NCBI GenBank assembly: GCA_044867805.1
Contig: JBIOVQ010000188.1
Location: forward strand, 1 to 9,853
Direction of reading: 5' to 3'
DNA from: SG8-41 sp044867805
Lineage (GTDB): Bacteria; Pseudomonadota; Gammaproteobacteria; Burkholderiales; SG8-41
DNA: 9,853 bases
The translations under genes and the position numbers were made by a program. The notes under the pieces are model-generated. The model was not told where the DNA came from and did not search any database. It saw only the letters and a list, made by a program, of their open reading frames with translations. Of the stretch, positions 1-5,893 are shown in pieces. The first letter of the stretch is position 1, and each line of letters begins with the position of its first letter.

Positions 1-149
1 CCGAGCAGCGTCTTGAACAGCGTCGTCTTGCCGCTGCCGTTGGGGCCGAGCAGGCACAGGACCTCTCCTCCTTCGAGCGCCAGCGAGACGTCGCTGCCCA
101 CCCGCCGGCCGCGGTAGCCGAAGTCCAAATTCCTTGCCTCGAGTCTCAT
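1..149 (-). CDS. ABC transporter ATP-binding protein, FecE/BtuD/MolC-like (5' part only, cut by window edge)
   Basis: Only the first 49 codons lie in the window; the gene runs off the left edge. The translation begins MRLEARNLDFGYRGRRV, the usual first strand of an ABC ATPase, and contains a complete Walker A motif, GPNGSGKT, at residues 35-42. The Q-loop, signature, Walker B and H-loop would lie beyond the edge. A GGAG Shine-Dalgarno core sits 5-6 nt before the ATG. It follows a FecCD-type permease (49-nt gap) and a PBP-type binding protein, so by family knowledge it should be the cytoplasmic ATPase that powers that importer. Substrate is inferred as molybdate/tungstate from the operon context; iron-siderophore or cobalamin would be the family alternatives. 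Confidence 0.9.
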   Translation of the reverse strand, partial: MRLEARNLDFGYRGRRVGSDVSLALEGGEVLCLLGPNGSGKTTLFKTLL

Positions 150-160
150 CGACTCTCCGG

Positions 161-188
161 CTGACGGCTGACGACTGACGACTGACGG
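161..188. repeat. Four tandem heptamers CTGACGR
   Basis: Four perfect-register 7-bp units, CTGACGG, CTGACGA, CTGACGA, CTGACGG, run head to tail and are followed by a degenerate CTAA. They fill most of the 49-nt gap between the permease stop codon and the ATPase start, leaving only the Shine-Dalgarno region free. The unit symmetry is G-A-A-G in the last base. They are short tandem repeats of the intergenic heptanucleotide kind; no function is evident. Confidence 0.85.
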
Positions 189-198
189 CTAAGGTGGC

Positions 199-1215
199 TC
201 ATTGCCAGCCTCTGCGTGCGGTCGCAAGCTGCCACAGGAACAGCGGCGTGCCGACGAACGCGGTCAACACGCCGAGCGGGATCTCGATCCGGGCGACGGC
301 GCGCGCCAGCGTGTCCACGCCGAGCAGGAAGCCGGCGCCCAGCAGGATGGATGCCGGCAGCAGCCGGCTGAAATCCGGCCCCACCAGCATGCGCGCGAAA
401 TGGGGGATCACGAGCCCGATCCAGCCGATGACCCCGGAAATGGCAACCGCCGCCGACGTCATCAGCGTCGCTGCCGCAATCACCACCAGGCGTATACGAC
501 CCGTTTCCACTCCGAGCGCCCGCGCCTCCTCGTCGTCCAGGGACAGCAGGTTGATCCGCCAGCGCAGGAGCCACATCGGGAGCAGGCCGAGCAGCATCAA
601 GGGCAGCGTCGACCAGACGTCAGCCGGCGTCGCCGACGCGAGGCTGCCCAGCAGCCAGAAAGTGATCGCCGGCAGCTGGTTGTAGGGGTCCGCGAGGTAT
701 TTCATCAGTGCCACGCATGCCCCGAGCAGCGACCCCACGACGACTCCCGCGAGCACGAGCACGAGCAGTGGGTCGTGGCCGCGCACCGCGTTCGCCGTGA
801 CATACACCAGCCCGACTGCACCCAGGCCAAACGCAAATGCGAGACTCTGGATCACGATCACGTTGAGCGACAGAAATATGCCCAGTACCGCGCCCACCGC
901 GGCGCCCGCGGAGACGCCGAGGATGTCCGGGGACACCAGTGGGTTGCGGAACATGTTCTGGTACGCCGCGCCCGCTGCCGCAAGTGCCGCGCCGATCAAT
1001 ATGGCCCCGGCGACGCGCGGCCCGCGCACCTTGAGAACCACCGTTTCAATAGTGGGATCGAGGCCATGCTCGCTGCCGGCCAAGCTCGACCACAGCACGG
1101 CAAGGAGATCGCCCACGGATACCGGGAAGCGCCCGACCGCAAACGCGACGATCACCAATCCGGCGAGCGCGGCGCACGCGGCCGCGACGGCCAGCGAGAC
1201 TCGAGCGGAGGTCAT
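199..1215 (-). CDS. FecCD/BtuC-family ABC transporter permease (MolB-like)
   Basis: A 338-residue, highly hydrophobic inner-membrane protein, the normal length for a FecCD/BtuC (type II importer) permease, with about nine to ten membrane segments. The family hallmark NPLVSPDILGVSAGA is at residues 91-105, preceded by the typical RGPRVAGAILIGAALAAAGA stretch (64-83). Its ATG overlaps the stop of the upstream binding-protein gene as ATGA, indicating translational coupling. Family members move metal chelates, cobalamin or, in the MolBCA system of Haemophilus influenzae, molybdate and tungstate. In this operon, behind tup genes and a MOT1 gene, molybdate/tungstate is the inferred cargo; sequence alone does not exclude an iron chelate. 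Confidence 0.93.
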   Translation of the reverse strand: MTSARVSLAVAAACAALAGLVIVAFAVGRFPVSVGDLLAVLWSSLAGSEHGLDPTIETVVLKVRGPRVAGAILIGAALAAAGAAYQNMFRNPLVSPDILGVSAGAAVGAVLGIFLSLNVIVIQSLAFAFGLGAVGLVYVTANAVRGHDPLLVLVLAGVVVGSLLGACVALMKYLADPYNQLPAITFWLLGSLASATPADVWSTLPLMLLGLLPMWLLRWRINLLSLDDEEARALGVETGRIRLVVIAAATLMTSAAVAISGVIGWIGLVIPHFARMLVGPDFSRLLPASILLGAGFLLGVDTLARAVARIEIPLGVLTAFVGTPLFLWQLATARRGWQ

Positions 1216-2255
1216 GCCGCCGGCGCGGGTTGGCGCAGCAACTGGTCGAGCTGCGCGTCGGTCGGGGTCTGGTGGTAGCAGCGGGTATAGAAATCGCGCA
1301 CGATCGGCTGCAGGTCTTCCGGGAAAGCCTCAGGATACAGGATGCGCGCGAGCCAGCGCAGGCCGATGAGCCGGTTGATCGAAGGCGGAGAGTCGATCCA
1401 GCCAAAGGGCAAGGTGGGCGCCAGGTAGAGGCGCCCGGCCTTGATCGCCGGCAGGTCGCGCCACTGAGGATGCGTGCGCGCAAGGGCGTAGAAGTTGGGG
1501 TCGATGGTGACGATGACCTCGGGATTCCAGAGCAGCACCTGCTCGATCGACACTTGCACCAACCCTCCGCGCCCGAGTCCTGCGGCAACATTGACAGCGC
1601 CCAGTTGTTCGATGAATTCGGTGGTGATCGAGCCCGCGAGCCCGGTGTTCAATCCCTGCGGCCCCCGGCCGTAGTACACGCGTGGACGGCGGCTGGACGG
1701 CACCTTCGCCACGCGCCGGTTGATGTCGGACACCGTGTCCTGCGCGTAGCGGGCGAGCGCATTCGCCTGCCCCTCCTCGCCCGACGCGACACCGATCTGC
1801 CGGATCGCATCCGCCATGCGGTTGAAATCGCCATCCAGTAACAGGTATGGAATCCCTGTTTGCTGCTGCACGCGGTCGGCGAGCGAAGCCAGGGTCGGGC
1901 TGACCGTGCCGTAGTCGATGATGAGGTCGGGCTTCGCCCGCAGGACGACTTCGACGTTGGCAGTATTGCCGCGGCCGGTCAGGCGCCCCAGCGTCGGGAG
2001 ATTCGCGTAGCGCTTCGCTATGAACGGCCGCTCCCCTTCGCGCCAGGCGGCGGTCCAGCCGAGCAGCTTGTCGGGCGCAATGGCGAACACCAGGATGCTG
2101 GCCGGCGGCCCCGCCGCATACACGCGTTCGACCCGCGCGGGAAGCTCCACGCGACGCTGCGCAGCATCCACCACCACGCGGCGGCTTTGCGCCCATGCCG
2201 TCCGCGGAAAGAGCCCGGCGCAAGACGTTGCTGCCAGGAATCGGCGGCGTCTCAC
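1212..2255 (-). CDS. Periplasmic binding protein of type II ABC importer, FecB/BtuF/MolA-like
   Basis: The product, 347 residues from the chosen GTG start, matches the PBP fold used by siderophore, cobalamin and MolA-type importers (Pfam Peripla_BP_2 type). The N-terminus, MRRRRFLAATSC, ends in AWA-QS near residue 22, giving a twin-arginine-like export signal and a signal-peptidase I site. The mature part opens with VVVDAAQRRVELPARVERV (27-45), typical of the family, and carries DSPPSINRLIGLRWLARI (288-305) near the C-terminus, which I associate with the MolA-like subgroup. The frame is open upstream to a TTG at 2321, but that extension is Cys-rich and overlaps the MOT1 gene by 44 nt, so GTG at 2255, 22 nt after the MOT1 stop, is preferred; no clear Shine-Dalgarno supports either. 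It should capture an oxyanion or metal chelate and deliver it to the neighbouring permease. Confidence 0.88.
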   Translation of the reverse strand: MRRRRFLAATSCAGLFPRTAWAQSRRVVVDAAQRRVELPARVERVYAAGPPASILVFAIAPDKLLGWTAAWREGERPFIAKRYANLPTLGRLTGRGNTANVEVVLRAKPDLIIDYGTVSPTLASLADRVQQQTGIPYLLLDGDFNRMADAIRQIGVASGEEGQANALARYAQDTVSDINRRVAKVPSSRRPRVYYGRGPQGLNTGLAGSITTEFIEQLGAVNVAAGLGRGGLVQVSIEQVLLWNPEVIVTIDPNFYALARTHPQWRDLPAIKAGRLYLAPTLPFGWIDSPPSINRLIGLRWLARILYPEAFPEDLQPIVRDFYTRCYHQTPTDAQLDQLLRQPAPAA

Positions 2256-2277
2256 GACATGCGCGGCGCGGGGCGCT

Positions 2278-3465
2278 TCACAGGCGCAGCCAGCCGCGGC
2301 GCACGATCCACAAGACGGCAACGCCGAACACGAACGCTATTCCCACGTTCCATATCGACAGCGCAGCGGTGCCCAGCGTGACGAACCGTTCGCCCTTGTC
2401 CTTTGAAAAATCGCAGGAGCCGAGCGCGAGCTGCAATCCGGCAAGAAACAGCATGACCCCCAGCGCCGGCTGTGGAAAGAGCCGCAGCATGATCGCCACC
2501 GACTCGCTGAACGCAAGCGCCAGCACTATCAGCAGCGCGCCGAGTATGACGGGCGCGCCGCCAGTCCGGGCGCCGAAACTCACCTGTGCCGCCATGCCGC
2601 CCGCGCCGTGGCACATCGGCACCCCCCCGATCAGGCTCCCCAGCGCGTTCATCACGCCGGTCGAAACGGCGACCTGGCGCTCGTCCGTGGGGCGGGCGGG
2701 GAACTCGCGGTTGTTGAACTCGACTGGGGCCATCACCGCGTTGCCGAGGGTGAGCGGCACTTGTGGCAGGGCGAGCAGCACTACCCCCACGAAAACGGCT
2801 TCCCACGTTAGCGTCTGAAAGGGCCAGACTGGAGATCTGAACCCGGGTTCCACCCCCGCCAAAGCGCCCGCCACCGCCGGCTCCGTCAGCACGGCCCACG
2901 CCGCGCCCGCGGCCAGGATCAGGACCATGGCGAGCAAGGCGCGATTCGACAAGAGAAGTATCGTGGCGAGCAGCAGCGGCGCCGCCAGCCAGATTCCGAT
3001 GGCCATCATGCGCGTGCCGTCCAGCATGAACGCGATGCCCAGGCCAAGAACGATACCGAGGGTGACGGGGCGCCCGACCCAGCGCGCGACCCGCTCGGTG
3101 GTACCGGTCAGGCCGAGGGCGAGCCAGATGACGCCGGTGGCAAGCGCGGCCACCGCCACCGCCTGAGGGGAGATCACCGCGGTCTGCGCGGCCCCGGTGA
3201 TGGCGACCGCCCCGATGGCCTTCATCGGCTGCACCGGGAACGGGGTCCGGTAATACACGCCCGCGGCAACGAGCGCCACGCCGAACGCGAGCAGCATTCC
3301 GGCGGGCTCGACCCCGACCACGGTGACGTAGGCGAGCAGGAAGGGGACCAGCGTGCCGAGGTCGCCGAAAGCGCCCGCCCACTCGCGCCGGTCGAAGCGC
3401 AGCGCCGTGCTGCCGGCGGATGCGGCTGCAGCTTCCGAAGTGCCTGACGGCGCGGGTGAACTCAT
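2278..3465 (-). CDS. MOT1-family molybdate permease
   Basis: A 395-residue polytopic membrane protein with about ten to twelve hydrophobic segments. It shows the two signature blocks of the MOT1 molybdate transporters of plants, algae and bacteria (a SulP relative lacking the STAS domain): PFPVQPMKAI at 75-84 and PQVPLTLGNAV at 234-244. It also has FGDLGTLVPF at 33-42 and PMCHGAGG at 283-290. No C-terminal STAS domain follows, as expected for MOT1. The frame continues to a TTG at 3492, but neither start has a good Shine-Dalgarno; the ATG at 3465 is preferred. It lies 40 nt after tupA and 22 nt before the binding-protein gene, so it is cotranscribed. It should import molybdate by a secondary mechanism; sulfate or tungstate are alternatives that cannot be ruled out. 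Confidence 0.9.
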   Translation of the reverse strand: MSSPAPSGTSEAAAASAGSTALRFDRREWAGAFGDLGTLVPFLLAYVTVVGVEPAGMLLAFGVALVAAGVYYRTPFPVQPMKAIGAVAITGAAQTAVISPQAVAVAALATGVIWLALGLTGTTERVARWVGRPVTLGIVLGLGIAFMLDGTRMMAIGIWLAAPLLLATILLLSNRALLAMVLILAAGAAWAVLTEPAVAGALAGVEPGFRSPVWPFQTLTWEAVFVGVVLLALPQVPLTLGNAVMAPVEFNNREFPARPTDERQVAVSTGVMNALGSLIGGVPMCHGAGGMAAQVSFGARTGGAPVILGALLIVLALAFSESVAIMLRLFPQPALGVMLFLAGLQLALGSCDFSKDKGERFVTLGTAALSIWNVGIAFVFGVAVLWIVRRGWLRL

Positions 3466-3505
3466 CCGGGAAGAGCCTAGCTCTCCGCTCAATCGCGCGC
3501 AACCA

Positions 3506-4342
3506 TCACATGCCCTTGGTGCTCGCGTTGGGGAAGAACAACTGCTCGCCGCCGATCTTGTAGTCGGCGATGGCCTTCTGGCCTTCGCGCGAAACCAGCC
3601 AGTCGATGAAGGCCTGTCCCATCTTCCTCTTGACGTGCCCGTGTTTTGCCGGGTTAACCAGGATCACGCCGTACTGGTTGAACAGCCGCTTGTCGCCTTC
3701 CACGAGGATCGCGAGATCACCGCGGTTCTTGAACGAGATCCACGTGCCGCGGTCCGCGAGGATATAGCCACCCATCGAGGAGGCGCTGTTCAGAGCGGGC
3801 CCCATGCCCTGCCCGGTGTCGCGGTACCAGGGACCTTTGTCGGCCGCGATATCGATGCCGGACTGTTTCCACAACGCCAGCTCCGCCATGTGCGTGCCGC
3901 TGCGATCGCCGCGTGAGACGAACGTGGCCGACGCGCTCTTGATCTTCTGCAACGCCGCAGTGATGTCCTTGCCGCCGGCCACTCTCGCGGGATCGGATTT
4001 CGGCCCGATCAGCACGAAGTCGTTGTACATCACCGGCAGGCGCTTGACGCCATGGCCTTCCGCAATGAACTTCTCTTCCGCCGATTTCGCGTGCACGAAG
4101 ACTACGTCGGCGTCGCCCCGCCGCGCCATGTCGAGCGCCTGGCCGGTGCCGAGGGCGACCACCCGCACCTCTATACCGGTCTTCTTCCGGAACACCGGCA
4201 GCATGTGCTTGAACAAGCCCGACTGCTCGGTTGAGGTGGTGGACGCCACTGTGATGAAGTTCTGCGCCAGCACCAAGGGCGCGGCACCCAGCAGCAACAG
4301 GGACAGGGCAAGGCCGAGTATTCGACTGCGCATCAACCCCAC
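3506..4342 (-). CDS. tupA: Tungstate ABC transporter substrate-binding protein TupA
   Basis: A 278-residue exported binding protein. Residues 1-26 form a Sec signal peptide (MRSR charged start, long Leu/Ala core, cleavage after LVLA). The mature protein begins with ITVASTTSTEQSGL (30-43); the TTST loop is the oxyanion-binding element of TupA/WtpA-like proteins. FVSRGDRSGTH (141-151) and WYRDTGQGMGPALN (172-185) are characteristic of TupA rather than ModA or WtpA. Start choice: GTG at 4342 has an AAGAGGAG Shine-Dalgarno with about 7-nt spacing, whereas ATG at 4333 (TGATG junction with the tupC stop) is 16 nt away. The family binds tungstate very tightly and prefers it over molybdate; TupA delivers it to TupB/TupC. 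Confidence 0.95.
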   Translation of the reverse strand: MGLMRSRILGLALSLLLLGAAPLVLAQNFITVASTTSTEQSGLFKHMLPVFRKKTGIEVRVVALGTGQALDMARRGDADVVFVHAKSAEEKFIAEGHGVKRLPVMYNDFVLIGPKSDPARVAGGKDITAALQKIKSASATFVSRGDRSGTHMAELALWKQSGIDIAADKGPWYRDTGQGMGPALNSASSMGGYILADRGTWISFKNRGDLAILVEGDKRLFNQYGVILVNPAKHGHVKRKMGQAFIDWLVSREGQKAIADYKIGGEQLFFPNASTKGM

Positions 4343-5037
4343 GGCAGTTCTCCTCTTATGAAGGCGTCGGCTTCGGCTGACGCCGGCTTGTTGAAAAACT
4401 GGCCAACCGGGGCGCGCTCCGCGAGCCGCCCCTGGCTGAGAAACAGGATCTCGTCGCCCAGGCGCTTCGCCTGGCCGAGGTTGTGCGTGGTCATCACGAT
4501 CTTGGTGCCGCCAGCGCCGATCTGACCGATGATCGTCTCGACCTCGCGCGTTGCGCCGGGATCCAGATTCGCCGTGGGCTCATCGAGGAACAGCACCTCC
4601 GGGCCGAGCGCCCAGGCGCGAGCGAGTGCGAGCTTCTGCTGCTCCCCGCCGGACATCACCCGCGCCGGCCGGTGCGCGGATTCCCCCAACCCTACCGCCT
4701 CGAGCACGTCGTGCGCCCTCAGCTCGCGCTCGCGCAGCGTGACGCCGGCGAGCTTCAGTCCGTACACGACGTTTGCAAGTGCCGAGCGGCGCAGCATCAC
4801 CGGCCGCTGGAACACCATCGCCTGGCGCAGCCCTCCGCTCGTCGTACCGCGCCAGGCGATAACGCCTGCCGTCGGTCTCAGCAGGCCGTGGCAAAGTCGC
4901 ATGAGTACGCTCTTGCCCGCGCCGTTGGGTCCGAGAATGATGGTTCGCGGACCCGTGGCAATCTCGACCGATATGCGATCGATGATGGTCCTGCCGTTGA
5001 CGGCAAACGAAACGTCCTCCAGTACCAGCGGCAACAC
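4333..5037 (-). CDS. tupC: Tungstate ABC transporter ATP-binding protein TupC
   Basis: A complete 234-residue ABC ATPase. Walker A GPNGAGKS is at 36-43, the Q-loop glutamine (VFQRP) at 77, the signature MSGGEQQ at 128-134, Walker B VLFLDEPT at 148-155 and the H-loop histidine (MTTHN) at 185. There is no C-terminal TOBE/molybdate-regulatory domain such as ModC carries, and the length fits TupC. The start is GTG at 5037, preceded by AGGGA at suitable spacing; an out-of-frame ATG at 5087 is not used. It is separated from tupB by 54 nt holding a hairpin and overlaps tupA by 10 nt. It should energise tungstate uptake through TupB on the cytoplasmic face. Confidence 0.94.
   Translation of the reverse strand: MLPLVLEDVSFAVNGRTIIDRISVEIATGPRTIILGPNGAGKSVLMRLCHGLLRPTAGVIAWRGTTSGGLRQAMVFQRPVMLRRSALANVVYGLKLAGVTLRERELRAHDVLEAVGLGESAHRPARVMSGGEQQKLALARAWALGPEVLFLDEPTANLDPGATREVETIIGQIGAGGTKIVMTTHNLGQAKRLGDEILFLSQGRLAERAPVGQFFNKPASAEADAFIRGELPWG
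4349..4356 (-). promoter_or_regulatory. Strong Shine-Dalgarno deciding the tupA start
   Basis: On the minus strand the tail of tupC reads AAGAGGAG and then, after 7 nt, a GTG in the tupA frame. The ATG nine bases further downstream is too far for this site, so it favours the GTG start at 4342 and a 10-bp overlap of tupC and tupA. Confidence 0.65.
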
Positions 5038-5060
5038 AATCGTTCCCTGTCTTTCATTTG

Positions 5061-5093
5061 AGGAATTTGCAGACCGACATCCTGCAAATTCCT
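5061..5093 (-). repeat. 12-bp perfect inverted repeat (RNA hairpin) between tupB and tupC
   Basis: AGGAATTTGCAG (5061-5072) and CTGCAAATTCCT (5082-5093) are perfect reverse complements separated by a 9-base loop. The hairpin starts inside the tupB stop codon and ends about 23 nt before the tupC start. There is no T-tract on either side, so it is not a canonical intrinsic terminator. In the tup mRNA it would form a stable stem that could protect or set the 3' end of a tupB segment or tune tupC translation; a protein-binding palindrome is the other possibility. Confidence 0.8.
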
Positions 5094-5796
5094 ATCCGTA
5101 GCGCCGCTGCGCGGCTTCCTTGACCCAGTACGCCGCAGCGTTGAGGGCCAGCACCAGCGACAGCAGGATGATGCCCAGGCCGAGCGCGAGAGGCAGATCG
5201 CCCTTGCTCGTCTCGAGCGCGATGGCTGTCGTCATGACGCGCGTCACGCCGTCTATGTTTCCGCCCACGATCATGACCGCACCCACTTCCGCGGCGGCGC
5301 GACCAAAGCCCGCCAGGACGATAGTGACCAGCGAAAAGCGCGTATCCCAAAGCAAGGTCACCGCCGCCGTAAGCGGCCCGGCGCCGAGGGATCGCAGCTG
5401 CTCCCGGTACTCCTGCCAGGCGTCCTCGATCACCTGGCGGGACAGTGCCGCCACGATGGGCGCGATGAGGATGGTCTGCGCCACCACCATCGCCGCGGGC
5501 GTGAACAGTATCCCCAGCTCGCCCAGCGGCCCCGCCCGCGACAGCATCAGGTAGACGAAGAGACCGACCACCACCGGCGGCAATCCCATCAGCGCGTTCA
5601 GCACCACGATCAGCCCGCGGCGGCCCGGGAAACGCCCGACCGCGATCGCCGCGCCCAACGGCAGCCCCAGCACGCACGCGATCAGCACCGCGGTCAGGCT
5701 CACCCGGAGGCTGAGCCCCACGATCTGCACCAGCTGCGCATCGAGACCCGCGATGAGCGAGCCCGCCGCGCCGAGGGCCAAGGTGATTTCATTCAT
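5092..5796 (-). CDS. tupB: Tungstate ABC transporter permease TupB
   Basis: A 234-residue inner-membrane permease of the binding-protein-dependent transport family (BPD_transp_1), about five to six membrane segments. GLPPVVVGL (71-79) is the start of the permease core, and the EAA-like cytoplasmic loop that contacts the ATPase is YREQLRSLGAGPLTA (130-144), followed by the FGRAAAEVGAVMIVGGNI stretch (164-181) typical of TupB. It is the first gene of the minus-strand operon and starts with ATG only 10 nt from the nearer palindrome of the control region. No Shine-Dalgarno is visible before the ATG. With TupC and TupA it forms a complete tungstate importer. Relation to the ModB/CysT permeases is expected, but the neighbours decide for TupB. 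Confidence 0.94.
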   Translation of the reverse strand: MNEITLALGAAGSLIAGLDAQLVQIVGLSLRVSLTAVLIACVLGLPLGAAIAVGRFPGRRGLIVVLNALMGLPPVVVGLFVYLMLSRAGPLGELGILFTPAAMVVAQTILIAPIVAALSRQVIEDAWQEYREQLRSLGAGPLTAAVTLLWDTRFSLVTIVLAGFGRAAAEVGAVMIVGGNIDGVTRVMTTAIALETSKGDLPLALGLGIILLSLVLALNAAAYWVKEAAQRRYG

Positions 5797-5805
5797 GAAG
5801 TATGT

Positions 5806-5823
5806 TATGCTTATATGAGCATA
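5806..5823. promoter_or_regulatory. Operator palindrome 1 (tupB side)
   Basis: TATGCTTATATGAGCATA: perfect 6-bp arms TATGCT/AGCATA around a 6-bp centre whose inner four bases ATAT are also palindromic. It lies 10 bp upstream of the tupB start and overlaps a -10-like TATAAG reading towards tupB. Read on the other strand it matches palindrome 2 at 17 of 18 positions. It is the likely binding site of the divergently encoded regulator. Confidence 0.85.
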
Positions 5824-5840
5824 TATAGATAAATGGTCGT
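5810..5840 (-). promoter_or_regulatory. Putative tup operon promoter
   Basis: On the minus strand a TATAAG -10-like hexamer (5810-5815), embedded in palindrome 1, is preceded after 19 nt by ACGACC (5835-5840), a poor -35 match. Transcription would start about 6 nt before the tupB ATG, leaving almost no leader, which agrees with the missing Shine-Dalgarno. The -35 is weak, so the promoter call rests mainly on the -10 and its mirror symmetry with the regulator promoter. Confidence 0.4.
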
Positions 5841-5856
5841 TTGATTATGGAATAAC

Positions 5857-5886
5857 ACGACAGCAAGCTAAATATGCTGATATAAG
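5857..5886 (+). promoter_or_regulatory. Putative regulator promoter (leaderless transcript)
   Basis: ACGACA (5857-5862; four of six matches to TTGACA), an 18-nt spacer, then TATAAG (5881-5886; five of six matches to TATAAT). The expected start point falls at or one base before the A of the regulator ATG at 5894, so the mRNA would be leaderless; no Shine-Dalgarno is present. The -10 lies inside palindrome 2. Confidence 0.5.
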
Positions 5887-5890
5887 CATA
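5873..5890. promoter_or_regulatory. Operator palindrome 2 (regulator side)
   Basis: TATGCTGATATAAGCATA: the same 6-bp arms TATGCT/AGCATA and the same ATAT core as palindrome 1, centred 67 bp away. It ends three bases before the regulator ATG and includes the -10-like TATAAG reading towards the regulator, which suggests negative autoregulation. Confidence 0.85.
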
Positions 5891-5893
5891 ATT

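Noticed and set aside
161..188. CRISPR array or attachment site
   Set aside because: The units are 7 bp, directly adjacent and without spacers; there are no cas genes, integrase or tRNA nearby.
202..1278. 358-codon plus-strand frame over the FecCD permease
   Set aside because: Arg/His/Gln-rich shadow of the permease gene with no family features.
2252..3502. 416-codon frame on the minus strand overlapping MOT1 in another frame
   Set aside because: Although longer than the MOT1 gene, its product is Arg/Gly/Pro-rich with no hydrophobic pattern, whereas the MOT1 frame shows family signatures and membrane segments.
5061..5093. Intrinsic terminator after tupB
   Set aside because: The stem is long and perfect but has no T-run on either strand, and tupC and tupA downstream are needed for the transporter.
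5797..5893. Classical ModE operator
   Set aside because: The palindromes have TATGCT/AGCATA arms, not the CGTTATAT-type arms of Escherichia coli ModE sites, and the spacing differs.
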